Source of the DNA: Acidobacteriota bacterium
GTDB lineage: Bacteria; Acidobacteriota; Blastocatellia; Pyrinomonadales; Pyrinomonadaceae
Assembly: GCA_021323895.1 (NCBI GenBank)
Contig: JAJPKD010000162.1
Span: 1-44,851 of the forward strand
Direction of reading: 5' to 3'
DNA length: 44,851 nt
Positions 19,130 to 27,707 of the stretch are shown here, piece by piece (the stretch's first letter is position 1; the number at the start of each line of letters is the position of its first letter). Position numbers and translations under genes: made by a program. The notes under the pieces are model-generated. The model searched no databases and was not told the origin of the DNA. It saw nothing but the letters and a program-made list of their open reading frames with translations.

Positions 19130-19639
19130 ATGGCGGAGAAACATCACACCACCGAAACGCCGGACACTTCTTACATCAAGAACATTGATGTGACGCACGA
19201 AGTGAGCGACGTGCACGTGCCGGCGATTGCCAAGTTCGTCGTTGCGCTGGCTGTTCTGATGGTCTTCTCGTTCTTTTTGGTCTGGGGAATCTTTCGGATG
19301 TTCGCGGCTCAGACCGTCGAGCCGCCGCGCTCGCCCATGGCGTTGAGTGAAAAGGATCGGCTGCCGCCCGAGCCTCGTCTGCAAAGCGCGCCGGGCTTAG
19401 CTGGGGAATTGGAGAAAGCCGCGCAGAGCGGAAAGGAAAAGCGCGGCGGGCAAGCGAATGAAGTAACCAACAGGGCGCCCGCGCCCAAAGGTCCGCTGTG
19501 GGAAATTCAGATTCTGCGCGAACAATGGAACGACGTGCTGAAGAATGGACCAACCGATCAGAATGGTCAGCGCTATGGCATGCCCATTGAGCAAGCGAAG
19601 GAAGAAGCGTTGAAGCAGTTGAAAGTGAGGAAGCAGTAG
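19130..19639 (+). CDS. single-span membrane protein of the act-cox operon, unknown role
   Basis: A 169-residue protein with one membrane helix (about 40-62, AKFVVALAVLMVFSFFLVWGI). A Pro-rich segment (VEPPRSPMALSEKDRLPPEP) follows, then a soluble tail. The tail ends with an amphipathic motif YGMPIEQAKEEALKQL; a short domain with the same (M/I)PI-x-x-A pattern is common beside ActE and cytochrome oxidase genes. No heme or metal motif is present. Position between actF and SCO suggests an accessory or assembly subunit of alternative complex III or of the oxidase. The name is left open. Confidence 0.75.
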   Translation: MAEKHHTTETPDTSYIKNIDVTHEVSDVHVPAIAKFVVALAVLMVFSFFLVWGIFRMFAAQTVEPPRSPMALSEKDRLPPEPRLQSAPGLAGELEKAAQSGKEKRGGQANEVTNRAPAPKGPLWEIQILREQWNDVLKNGPTDQNGQRYGMPIEQAKEEALKQLKVRKQ

Positions 19640-19732
19640 CAGTATGCAGAAAGCAGTAAGCAGAAAACCGAGTCTCTTAGTTTGGCGATGCGTCGTTTTC
19701 TGCCTTCTGCTTTCCGCCTTCTGCCTTCTGGC
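19639..19732. repeat. inverted heptamer arrays forming the SCO signal peptide
   Basis: Left units GCAGTAT, GCAGAAA, GCAGTAA, GCAGAAA (19639-19666) include the SCO start codon. Right units TTCTGCC, TTCTGCT, TTCCGCC, TTCTGCC, TTCTGGC (19698-19732) encode FCLLLSAFCLL. The arms are partly complementary (GAAAGCAG and CTGCTTTC). Confidence 0.82.
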
Positions 19733-20558
19733 ACACGCCCAGCCCGGAGTGCCGCAGCCGAACTCGCCCCTGTACGGCGGCGGGATGCGCTCGGGCGATG
19801 TGGCGACGGGGCTGCCGCCGGTGCTGAAGAAAGTTGGCATCGATCAGAAGTTGAACGGGCAGCTTCCGCTCGACGCCGTTTTCAAAGACGAGCAAGGTAA
19901 TGAAGTTCGTCTGGGTCAGTACTTCAAAGGCAAGCCGGTAGTGATCGCGCTCGTCTATTACACGTGTCCGATGCTGTGCAATCAGGTGATGAACGGCATG
20001 CTCGGATCGTTTCGACAGATTTCTTTCAATGCCGGTGAACAGTTTGAAGTCGTAACCGTGAGTTTTGATACGAAAGACACACCGTCGATTGCGGCCGCCA
20101 AGAAAACGACGTACATCGCCGGCTATAACCGGCCGAGCGGGAACGCCGGCTGGCATTTCCTGACGGGCGACGATGCGAACATCAAGCGACTCGCGGAAGC
20201 AGTCGGTTTTCGCTACACGTGGGACGAACAGACGAAACAATATGCGCACGCCAGCGGCATCATGATCGCCACGCCCGGGGGAAAACTCGCGCGCTATTTT
20301 TACGGCATTGATTATCCGCCGCGCGATTTGCGGCTGGCGCTGGTCGAAGCTTCGGAAAACAAGATCGGCACGCCGGTCGATGCGCTGATGCTCTATTGCT
20401 ATCACTACGATCCGGCAACGGGAAAATACGGTGCAGTGATAATGAACATCATTCGCGTCGCCGGCATCATGACTTTGATTGTGATGGGTTTAATGTTTTT
20501 GGTTTTGAGAAAGATCGCGGCCCGGCGACAGTTGGTTGCGTCAGCAGCCCGACCGTGA
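19644..20558 (+). CDS. SCO1/SenC-family copper chaperone for cytochrome oxidase
   Basis: A 304-residue protein. The signal peptide is followed by a thioredoxin-fold SCO domain with the copper site TCPMLC (C108, C112) and the downstream His in QYAHASGIM. VVTVSFDTKDTP is the usual SCO strand. An unusual C-terminal membrane helix (GIMTLIVMGLMFLVL) ends the protein, a layout common for SCO proteins in act-cox operons. It should load the CuA centre of the adjacent CoxB. The start lies within a heptamer repeat four bases after the previous stop, so translation may be coupled. Confidence 0.93.
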   Translation: MQKAVSRKPSLLVWRCVVFCLLLSAFCLLAHAQPGVPQPNSPLYGGGMRSGDVATGLPPVLKKVGIDQKLNGQLPLDAVFKDEQGNEVRLGQYFKGKPVVIALVYYTCPMLCNQVMNGMLGSFRQISFNAGEQFEVVTVSFDTKDTPSIAAAKKTTYIAGYNRPSGNAGWHFLTGDDANIKRLAEAVGFRYTWDEQTKQYAHASGIMIATPGGKLARYFYGIDYPPRDLRLALVEASENKIGTPVDALMLYCYHYDPATGKYGAVIMNIIRVAGIMTLIVMGLMFLVLRKIAARRQLVASAARP

Positions 20559-20576
20559 GGCAAATAGAATTTTAGA

Positions 20577-21605
20577 ATGCAGTCCTGGTTACCAATTCCT
20601 GAAAGTGCTTCGACGCTATCTGGCGAAGTTGACGCCCTCTATTACTACATCTGGGGCGTGACGGTTTTCTTCACGCTGCTGATTTCCGCGGTCGTGATCT
20701 TCTTCGTCATTCGTTATCGTCGTCGCAATCCGTTTGAAATTCCACGTCCGATCGAAGGCTCGACGAAACTTGAGACGCTCTGGTCGGTGATTCCCCTGCT
20801 GATCGTCATTACGTTCTTTGCCTGGGGCGCGAAACTTTATTTTGCGCAATACCGGCCGGCGCAAAACGCGATCGAGGTTTACGTCGTCGGCAAGCAATGG
20901 ATGTGGAAGTTTCAGCACGCTACCGGCCAGCGCGAAATCAACGAACTGCACGTCCCGGTCAACCGCAAGGTCAAGCTGATCATGACGACCGAAGGCGTGA
21001 TTCACGACGTTTTCGTTCCCGCATTTCGGATCAAAGCCGACGTCGTGCCCGGCAAGTACACGACGGAATGGTTCGAAGCGACGAAGCCGGGGACTTATAA
21101 CTTTTTCTGCGCTGAGTATTGCGGCATGAATCATTCCGGCATGCGCGGCTATGTCGTCGTGATGGAGCCGACGGAATATGAAAACTGGTTAAGCGGAAAC
21201 GCCGGCCAAACGTCGCCAGCCGCGGCGGGAAGAAATTTGTACGAGTCGCTCGGCTGCGTTTCGTGTCATGGCGCAAACGCTGAAGGCGGGCGCGGGCCGG
21301 CTTTGCTTGGCGTTTATGGCAGCAAAGTTGTGCTGAATAACAACGCATCAGTCACAGCCGATGAGGGCTACCTGCGTGAATCAGTTTTGAATCCGCAGGC
21401 AAAGCTGGTGACTGGCTTCGGTCCGATCATGCCTTCGTTCCAGGGCCAGATTAGCGAAGAGCAGTTGTTGCAAGTCGTCGCGTACATCAAGTCTTTATCG
21501 ACGTCCAAACCGGAACAGGCCACCGCGAAACCGGCGCCGTCGGCGACGCCGAGCGCGGGAGCGAAACCGAGTCCGACGGCGAAAACAAGTTCGTCACCGA
21601 AATGA
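20577..21605 (+). CDS. coxB: cytochrome c oxidase subunit II with fused cytochrome c domain (caa3 type)
   Basis: A 342-residue protein with two N-terminal helices (about 26-46 and 68-90), then a cupredoxin domain with CuA ligands H143 and [12 protein letters not shown] (C178, E180, C182, H186, M189). A cytochrome c domain follows, with heme site CVSCH (C227-H231) and a likely axial Met in GPIMPSFQG. It ends in a Pro/Ser/Thr-rich tail. The fused heme lets the oxidase receive electrons directly from alternative complex III, without soluble cytochrome c. No lipobox is seen. Confidence 0.96.
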   Translation: MQSWLPIPESASTLSGEVDALYYYIWGVTVFFTLLISAVVIFFVIRYRRRNPFEIPRPIEGSTKLETLWSVIPLLIVITFFAWGAKLYFAQYRPAQNAIEVYVVGKQWMWKFQHATGQREINELHVPVNRKVKLIMTTEGVIHDVFVPAFRIKADVVPGKYTTEWFEATKPGTYNFFCAEYCGMNHSGMRGYVVVMEPTEYENWLSGNAGQTSPAAAGRNLYESLGCVSCHGANAEGGRGPALLGVYGSKVVLNNNASVTADEGYLRESVLNPQAKLVTGFGPIMPSFQGQISEEQLLQVVAYIKSLSTSKPEQATAKPAPSATPSAGAKPSPTAKTSSSPK

Positions 21606-21615
21606 TGTAATTCAC

Positions 21616-23283
21616 ATGGAAGAATTCGTAATACCAAAACAGCCAGGCTCGAATTATCTCAACGCTGAGTACGGGTTGAAGTCCTGGTTGCTGACGAAAG
21701 ATCACAAGCGCATCGCACTGCTCTATCTCGGCGCGATCACCTTTTTCTTTTTCATCGGCAGCCTGTACGCAATGATGATCCGGCTCGAGTTGCTCACGCC
21801 GCAGGGCGACTTGATGCAGTCGAGCACTTACAACAAGACCTTCACGCAGCACGGCATCGTGATGGTCTTCTTCTTTTTGATCCCGGCCATTCCCGCGACG
21901 CTCGGAAACTTTTTGATTCCGATGATGATTGGCGCGAAAGACCTCGCCTTCCCGCGCATCAATTTGTTGAGCTGGTATATCTACATGGCCGGCGGCATCA
22001 TCACGATTTACGCGCTGCTCGCCGGCGGCGTCGATACTGGCTGGACGTTTTACGTCCCCTACAGCACGACGTTCTCGAACTCGTACGTTATCGCCACCGG
22101 TGTCGGGATTTTCATCAACGGATTCTCGTCGATCCTCACGGGCCTGAATTTCATCGTCACGATTCACACGATGCGCGCGCCGGGCATGACGTGGTTCCGG
22201 ATGCCGCTGTTCGTCTGGTCGCATTACGCGACGAGCTTGATCATGATTCTCGGCACGCCGGTCGTCGCGATCACGATTTTGTTGGTCGCGCTCGAACGTC
22301 TGGCGCACATCGGAATTTTCGATCCGGCCGCCGGCGGTGATCCCGTCTTGTTCCAGCACCTTTTCTGGTTTTATTCGCACCCGGCGGTGTACATCATGGT
22401 GCTGCCGGCGATGGGAGTCGTCAGCGAACTGATCGCGAACTTCTCGCGCAAGAACATTTTTGGCTACAAGTTTGTCGCGTTCTCGAGTCTGGCGATCGCC
22501 GTGCTCGGTTTCCTCGTCTGGGGCCATCACCTGTTCGTCGCGAGTCAATCGGTTTATGCGGGAATGATTTTTTCGTTCCTGAGTTTCACCGTTGCGATTC
22601 CTTCTGCAGTGAAAGTTTTCAATTGGACGGCGACGCTTCATAAGGCATCGATCTCGTATGACACGCCGATGCTTTATGGTCTCGGCTTCATCGGTTTGTT
22701 TACGATTGGCGGACTTACCGGAATGTTTCTGGCAACGCTCGCCGTGGACGTTCACGTAAGCGACACGTACTTCGTGGTCGCGCACTTTCACTACATCATG
22801 GTCGGCGGGACTTTGCTGGCCTATCTCGGTGGCCTGCGTTACTGGTGGCCGAAAATCAGCGGGCGGATGTACCCGGAAGGTTGGGGCAGATTCTCAGCGC
22901 TGGTGGTTTTTGTCGGATTCAACCTGACGTTTGCGCCGCAGTTCCTGCTCGGCTACATGGGCATGCCGCGCCGCTACCACACTTACCCGGTCGAATTGGT
23001 GTCATGGCAAGTGCTTCACGTTTTATCGACGGCGGGAGCATCGATTCTTGGCGTGGGTTTGATGATTCCGTTGATTTATCTCGTATGGTCGATGCGCTAC
23101 GGACGAATTGCCGAAGCCAACCCGTGGCACTTGCCGGGGCTCGAGTGGCAGACGCCTTCGCCACCGCCGACTGAGAATTTCTTGACGACCCCGATCGTCA
23201 CGCATGAGGCGTATGAGTTTGCGCCACCGGAACACAAGGAAGTTGTAGGTAAGTTTGAAAGACAACAACCGGCTGAGAGTTGA
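21616..23283 (+). CDS. coxA: cytochrome c oxidase subunit I
   Basis: A 555-residue heme-copper oxidase subunit I with twelve expected helices. [15 protein letters not shown] carries the low-spin heme His. [19 protein letters not shown] holds the CuB His and the cross-linked Tyr position, with the YSHP variant of the K-channel used by type A2 oxidases. WGHHLFVAS provides two further CuB His, and [16 protein letters not shown] the high- and low-spin heme His pair. It pumps protons and reduces oxygen. It follows coxB by ten bases. Confidence 0.97.
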   Translation: MEEFVIPKQPGSNYLNAEYGLKSWLLTKDHKRIALLYLGAITFFFFIGSLYAMMIRLELLTPQGDLMQSSTYNKTFTQHGIVMVFFFLIPAIPATLGNFLIPMMIGAKDLAFPRINLLSWYIYMAGGIITIYALLAGGVDTGWTFYVPYSTTFSNSYVIATGVGIFINGFSSILTGLNFIVTIHTMRAPGMTWFRMPLFVWSHYATSLIMILGTPVVAITILLVALERLAHIGIFDPAAGGDPVLFQHLFWFYSHPAVYIMVLPAMGVVSELIANFSRKNIFGYKFVAFSSLAIAVLGFLVWGHHLFVASQSVYAGMIFSFLSFTVAIPSAVKVFNWTATLHKASISYDTPMLYGLGFIGLFTIGGLTGMFLATLAVDVHVSDTYFVVAHFHYIMVGGTLLAYLGGLRYWWPKISGRMYPEGWGRFSALVVFVGFNLTFAPQFLLGYMGMPRRYHTYPVELVSWQVLHVLSTAGASILGVGLMIPLIYLVWSMRYGRIAEANPWHLPGLEWQTPSPPPTENFLTTPIVTHEAYEFAPPEHKEVVGKFERQQPAES

Positions 23284-23289
23284 TACGGC

Positions 23290-23334
23290 GCCGGCACGAT
23301 GCCGGCGAACCGCAGGCAATGATGCCTGCGCTCC
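23290..23334 (+). repeat. two hairpin repeats of the GCTCC-tail family, between coxA and coxC
   Basis: GCCGGCA-CGA-TGCCGGC followed by GAACC, then GCAGGCA-ATGA-TGCCTGC followed by GCTCC. Again the stems differ from the other copies while pairing is kept. The element fills the 57-base gap. Confidence 0.85.
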
Positions 23335-23340
23335 AAAATT

Positions 23341-24090
23341 ATGCCTGAGGGATTAGCAGCAACACACGAACACGCGTCGCATCCGGCGCTGCGGCATCAT
23401 TTAGAAAACATGGAGCAGCAGCGCGAGGCCGGCACGCTCGGCATGTGGGTCTTTCTCGTCACCGAAATCATGTTCTTTGGCGGGATGTTCCTGGCCTACA
23501 CGCTCTTTCGTTACGAGTATCCGGCGGCGTTCGTCAGCGCCAGCAACCACCTGGACATCAAGCTCGGCGCCCTCACCACAGGCGTCCTCATCGTCAGCAG
23601 TTTCACGATGGCGATGGCTGTCTATAGCACGCAGATCGGGCGACAAAAAGCGACGATCATCTGTCTGATCCTGACGATGATCTTGGGCGCGACGTTCCTC
23701 GGCGTGAAAGCAATCGAGTATCACGACAAGTACAACGACCAACTCATTCCAGGCCAGTTGATTCCGTGGCGACCCTTCAATCCGGAAGTTGCCAAACCCG
23801 GCGATACCGATCCGCACAAGCTGCACTTGATCGAAGGCGCCACGACACAAAATGTTCAGTTGTTCTACTGGATCTATTTTGCGATGACCGGCATGCACGC
23901 GCTGCACATGATTATCGGCTTGGGAATAATGACGGTGATTTTGATCATGGCGTGGCGCGGCAAGTTCAGTCCCGAATATCACGCGCCGGTGGAAATCTCA
24001 GGACTCTATTGGCACTTTGTCGATATCATTTGGATATTTCTCTTCCCGCTGCTGTATTTGTTGGGAAGGCATCTGGAACATGGCGGCTGA
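23341..24090 (+). CDS. coxC: cytochrome c oxidase subunit III
   Basis: A 249-residue membrane protein. LGMWVFLVTEIMFFGGMF is the first-helix signature of subunit III. MTGMHALHMIIGLG and ISGLYWHFVDIIWIFLFPLLYL are the conserved C-terminal helices with His and Asp residues. A polar loop (residues about 135-175) is longer than in mitochondrial forms, as is often seen in caa3 subunit III. It probably stabilises subunit I and proton uptake. Confidence 0.96.
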   Translation: MPEGLAATHEHASHPALRHHLENMEQQREAGTLGMWVFLVTEIMFFGGMFLAYTLFRYEYPAAFVSASNHLDIKLGALTTGVLIVSSFTMAMAVYSTQIGRQKATIICLILTMILGATFLGVKAIEYHDKYNDQLIPGQLIPWRPFNPEVAKPGDTDPHKLHLIEGATTQNVQLFYWIYFAMTGMHALHMIIGLGIMTVILIMAWRGKFSPEYHAPVEISGLYWHFVDIIWIFLFPLLYLLGRHLEHGG

Positions 24091-24112
24091 TCTCTGATCT
24101 CAGACTGTTTTT

Positions 24113-24409
24113 ATGAGCGAGCACATAGTCCAACCAAGAATTTACATCATGATTTTTCTGGCTCTAATGCTGGGGACGGGATTAACTGTGCTCGCAGCTT
24201 TCTATGATTTTCCCGGTCCGCTGAACGCGGTCGTAGCACTCACCATCGCCTGTCTGAAGGCGACCCTCGTCGTCCTTTACTTCATGCACGTGCGGTACAG
24301 CGGCCGTCTGATTTGGCTCGTGATCATCGCGGCGATCTTTTGGCTGGCAATCATGTTCGCCATCACGTTCAGCGATTACTGGACGCGCAACTGGCTCCCG
24401 ATCAGTTAA
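24113..24409 (+). CDS. cytochrome c oxidase subunit IV (caa3/CyoD-like)
   Basis: A 98-residue protein with three helices: IYIMIFLALMLGTGLTVLAAF, LNAVVALTIACLKATLVVLYFMHV and LIWLVIIAAIFWLAIMFAIT. The central ACLKATLVVLYFMHV motif is diagnostic for bacterial COX IV. It is the last gene of the act-cox operon. It is separated from coxC by 22 bases containing two TGATCTC heptamers (24088-24101). Confidence 0.9.
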   Translation: MSEHIVQPRIYIMIFLALMLGTGLTVLAAFYDFPGPLNAVVALTIACLKATLVVLYFMHVRYSGRLIWLVIIAAIFWLAIMFAITFSDYWTRNWLPIS

Positions 24410-24423
24410 TAATCAGTAAAATT

Positions 24424-24777
24424 TTATGCCGCCAGAAACAACTGCCGATCGCGAACATTGATGATGTGCTCGCAGTTTTGGCATCTGAGCTGGAGCGTAG
24501 CATCTGAAGTTCTGATCGTAGCGCCGCAGCTCGGGCACGGGGCTTTGATCCCGGCTGGCTGCAAGAGGTCGCGCAACATGATAACCGGCATGATCAGCCC
24601 CGCCACCAACAGCGGAATTCCGACGATCAATCCCAGGCTCGTACCTTGGCCGACCGTCAGGCTGATGATGAGCCCGGCGATAAACAGAACCAGGCCAACC
24701 GCGACGCTGAAAGAAAATCCGTAAGCACTGTCAAACGTGCGGCGCGGCCGCGCCTCGACCGTTTTGTTTGCTTCCAT
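24424..24777 (-). CDS. two-helix membrane protein with C-terminal zinc ribbon
   Basis: A 117-residue protein with two hydrophobic helices (FSFSVAVGLVLFIAGLIISL and GLIVGIPLLVAGLIMPVIML). A rubredoxin-like four-Cys ribbon follows: CPSCGATIRTSD and CQNCEHIINVRD. The start at 24777 is preferred because AGGAGAA lies eight bases upstream; an upstream Met at 24804 is possible. Function unknown. It converges on the oxidase operon, with 14 bases between the stops. Confidence 0.75.
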   Translation of the reverse strand: MEANKTVEARPRRTFDSAYGFSFSVAVGLVLFIAGLIISLTVGQGTSLGLIVGIPLLVAGLIMPVIMLRDLLQPAGIKAPCPSCGATIRTSDATLQLRCQNCEHIINVRDRQLFLAA

Positions 24778-24933
24778 CGAGAACTTCTCCTGCTCGGTTT
24801 TCAATGATTTGAGGTGAATGATTTCTACTCCTGCGCGCGCGCGTTTGTCAATCCGGTCGAAACGTTTGAGTGAACGGCGTCGAGACTGCTAAACTCTCCG
24901 TTTCTATTTGAGCGAATTATCACGACAATCGAC

Positions 24934-26010
24934 ATGCAAAACGAAAATTCATTCGAACAATTCCTAAGCCAACAGGACGAAGAGGCCTGGTCGGCGGCGC
25001 TGGCAACCCTGCTGCGGTCGATCCACGAGGTCGATCGTAACGCTACGCAAATCTGGTTTGCGTTTTATCCGCTGTCGCTGTGGCGCGCGCTCGCGCACGC
25101 TGATGATCGCGTACGTCTAGCGCAGCAACTTCTGTTGCAGGGCGATTACGAACTAACCGATCAAATCGATAGCTCGCATGCGTTTCTTTATGGACATCGC
25201 TTTTGGCCGCAGGTGAAGAACGCTGTGGAGCAACATGCGGAACAGTGGCATAGACTTCAGTCTGTGTCAGCCGAGCAATCACAGACTAGAGTCTATGCTA
25301 CGACTCTGGCCGATCAGATTCTTTCGGTAGCGCGCAGCGGCGCAGCGGAGTTAAAGCAGGACGAATCCTTACTCGTGGGCATCACCGCCGTCGCTTTCAT
25401 GACCGTTCAGCAGGTGGGACTCGCCGCATTCAAAGCTGCGCCAGGTAAGATTCAAATCGATTCGAATCACGCAAACAAGTCTCCCGAGCAAATTCTGCGG
25501 GAACGCGCGAAAGATGACAGCCAGGGTTTGTTTGGCTTCCTGAAAACGGTGAACAAGGAATGGACCGTGACCTGGGACGAAAACGACAATCGCGCGAAGT
25601 ACAAACTGCGCGAGGGTCAGGACTTGGCATGGGGCGCCGCCTCCGATCAGTCGCGTGATTGGCGAGCCATCGATCCGCGTCGTGTCGAAGGACCCATTCC
25701 GGTCGAATGCCGATCCGCGTCGTGCGGAACCTGCTGGGTTGGCGTGCTGGGCGGCGCCGAGAAACTTTCCGATGTTGGGGCGCGCGAAGGCAAAAAGATC
25801 AAAGAGTTCGGCTACATCGACACGGCTGAGCCGAAACCGCTGATTCGTCTTGCGTGCCAGGCGCAAGCGAATGGCGCCGTCTCGGTAGTCATCCCGCCAT
25901 GGAACGGGCAGTTTGGAAAATATCTGAAGTCGCTCGACAAGGGCGAGCGCGAGAAACCGAGCCCGAAGCCAGAGGCGGATCGCATTGAGCAACACGAAGC
26001 CGTGAACTAG
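24934..26010 (+). CDS. uncharacterised protein with C-terminal [2Fe-2S] ferredoxin domain
   Basis: A 358-residue protein. The N-terminal 200 residues are helical, with no family I recognise (FWPQVKNAVEQHAEQWHRL, a hydrophobic SLLVGITAVAFMTVQQVGLAA). Residues about 205-340 form a plant-type ferredoxin domain: IPVECRSASCGTCWVGVLGG supplies three Cys in CxxxxCxxC spacing, and LIRLACQAQANG the fourth. TWDENDNRAKYKLREGQDLAWGA is the first beta hairpin. It is probably a cytoplasmic electron carrier or cluster sensor placed after the oxidase genes; the link to respiration is inferred from position only. Confidence 0.75.
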   Translation: MQNENSFEQFLSQQDEEAWSAALATLLRSIHEVDRNATQIWFAFYPLSLWRALAHADDRVRLAQQLLLQGDYELTDQIDSSHAFLYGHRFWPQVKNAVEQHAEQWHRLQSVSAEQSQTRVYATTLADQILSVARSGAAELKQDESLLVGITAVAFMTVQQVGLAAFKAAPGKIQIDSNHANKSPEQILRERAKDDSQGLFGFLKTVNKEWTVTWDENDNRAKYKLREGQDLAWGAASDQSRDWRAIDPRRVEGPIPVECRSASCGTCWVGVLGGAEKLSDVGAREGKKIKEFGYIDTAEPKPLIRLACQAQANGAVSVVIPPWNGQFGKYLKSLDKGEREKPSPKPEADRIEQHEAVN

Positions 26011-26019
26011 CCTCCGACC

Positions 26020-26934
26020 GTGGTCAAACACTTCGACTCGCTGAAAAGAAAAGCGCACGTTTCACCGCTGCTGCTCGTCCTCGGCGCCGCGATGCTCTGG
26101 AGCACGGGCGGCCTTTTCATCAAAGCCAGCAGTCTCTCTGCCTACGAACTCTCTTTCGGCCGATCCTTGCTGGCCGCGATCACGATCGCCATCTTCACCC
26201 GCCGCGAAGGCTTCGGCATCAACCGGATCAGCGCAATCACGTCGATTCTCTACGCGGCGCTGCTCATAATGTTCGTCCTCGCGACCAAGTTGACGACCGC
26301 CGCCAACGCGATCTTTCTGCAATACACCGCACCGGTTTATGTGCTGATCCTCGAACCGCTGTTCTACAAAGAAAAGTTTCGCGCGCGCGACTTTGTGACG
26401 GTCGCTGCCTGCATCGCCGGCATGTCGTTGTTTTTCATCGGCAAGCTGCGCCCGCAGGACGTGAGCGGCAATCTCTTTGCGTTGGCTTCGGGAGTTTGTT
26501 TCGCGCTCTTCTTTTTGCTGCTGCGTCATGCAAAGGCGCGCAAGGTCAATCGCGCCTCATCAGCGATTTACGGCAACTTGATCGTCGTCGCGCTTTGCGC
26601 GCCGGCTTTCTTTGGCGCAGTGCAGCGAGGGATTAGCGCGGCGGACTTTGGGTGCATCACCTATCTTGGCGTCGTGCAGATCGGCTTCGCGTATCTACTG
26701 TTCACGCTCGCAATGGCGCGCGGCGTGCGGTCGCTTGATGCGGGCATCATTGGCTACATCGAACCGGTTTTGAATCCGGTCTGGGTGTTTCTCTTTATCG
26801 GTGAGCGGCCTGCGGGTTGGGCGATCATCGGTGGCGTGATCATTATCGCTTCGGTCATCGTGCACATGTTGCTCGAGACGCGCACGAGACCCGCCAATCT
26901 GCCGGCCGACGGAACGGTCATTCCGCACGAGTGA
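26020..26934 (+). CDS. EamA/DMT-superfamily transporter
   Basis: A 304-residue protein with about ten helices in two EamA repeats. The first contains LLVLGAAMLWSTGGLFIKASS and NAIFLQYTAPVYVLIL. The second contains LDAGIIGYIEPVLNPVWVFLFIGERPAGWAIIGG, the usual end of a DMT protein. Substrates of this group are amino acids or small metabolites and cannot be told from sequence. It starts with GTG nine bases after the [2Fe-2S] gene, so co-transcription is likely. Confidence 0.88.
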   Translation: MVKHFDSLKRKAHVSPLLLVLGAAMLWSTGGLFIKASSLSAYELSFGRSLLAAITIAIFTRREGFGINRISAITSILYAALLIMFVLATKLTTAANAIFLQYTAPVYVLILEPLFYKEKFRARDFVTVAACIAGMSLFFIGKLRPQDVSGNLFALASGVCFALFFLLLRHAKARKVNRASSAIYGNLIVVALCAPAFFGAVQRGISAADFGCITYLGVVQIGFAYLLFTLAMARGVRSLDAGIIGYIEPVLNPVWVFLFIGERPAGWAIIGGVIIIASVIVHMLLETRTRPANLPADGTVIPHE

Positions 26935-26950
26935 GATCCCAAACGAAACG

Positions 26951-27595
26951 TCACAACATCCACTGATGCCGGTTCGGATAATACGATGGCGAGCGATCGG
27001 GAAAGCGCTTCTTATATTTTTTGTAGCGCTCGTGCCAGTAATCATATCGCCGATCAGATGACTTCAGTTTCTGATGCGGCATGGCGCGGAGATGGTCTTC
27101 AATCTTGTGCATGTTGCGCGCGTTGAAACGCCAATCGTAGTTGCCGAGGTCATAAAGCGAAGTGAGGCCGCATCCTTTGATTCGACCAGTCATGTCGATG
27201 TATGGATCAAAGTAACTCCAAACCAGATCCCGCAAACTTCGAAAAACGGGTTTGCGGCCGTGGAGCCCAATGTCACGCGAGCGCGCAATCGAGCCCCACC
27301 TGCCTCGTTCCTGAAACACGAAGATCACATGATCGAGCAGATCGATCGATTCCAGATCGAGCAGCAGTGGCGGGTAACCATGCTGTTCGAGGATGACCGC
27401 AGCCGCGACGCAGGCCTCCAAACAATGCGCCTCGTTTCGTTTCATCACTTCCCGAAACGAACGCATCGTGCCGCCGCGACGCTCCCAGTTGTAAGGCATC
27501 TCAGTCAACCAGCGCTGCACCTTGGCGGGCGTATTCAAGCGCTGAATCAGCTTCCATTCTGTGGCGGTGAAAGCCGCGCGCGGCGACGGGTTCAT
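26951..27595 (-). CDS. transglutaminase-like Cys-His protein, unknown role
   Basis: A 214-residue soluble protein. EAHCLEACVAAAVILEQHGYPPLLLDLE followed by DHVIFVFQERGRWGSIARSRD resembles the Cys-helix then His-strand order of transglutaminase/papain-like folds, with Cys and His as candidate catalytic residues and Asp in ARSRD. The C-terminal 60 residues are very rich in Tyr, Arg, His and Lys (RYDYWHERYKKYKKRF). The Met at 27595 (NPSPRAAF) is preferred; the frame is open to 27682. It is divergent from pckG. The catalytic assignment is inference. Confidence 0.7.
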   Translation of the reverse strand: MNPSPRAAFTATEWKLIQRLNTPAKVQRWLTEMPYNWERRGGTMRSFREVMKRNEAHCLEACVAAAVILEQHGYPPLLLDLESIDLLDHVIFVFQERGRWGSIARSRDIGLHGRKPVFRSLRDLVWSYFDPYIDMTGRIKGCGLTSLYDLGNYDWRFNARNMHKIEDHLRAMPHQKLKSSDRRYDYWHERYKKYKKRFPDRSPSYYPNRHQWML

Positions 27596-27707
27596 GCGAT
27601 TCAAGTAGCATATAACTTCGTGCTCTGTAAACTTGATTCTGCCACTTGCTGATGTCACACTTACGTTCAATTTACACCGCAATTAATAGATACAGATCGG
27701 AGTCACG

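Noticed and set aside
21487-22791. 434-codon minus-strand open frame across coxB/coxA
   Set aside because: Arg, Asp and His-rich composition is typical of an antisense shadow, and it overlaps fully conserved oxidase genes.
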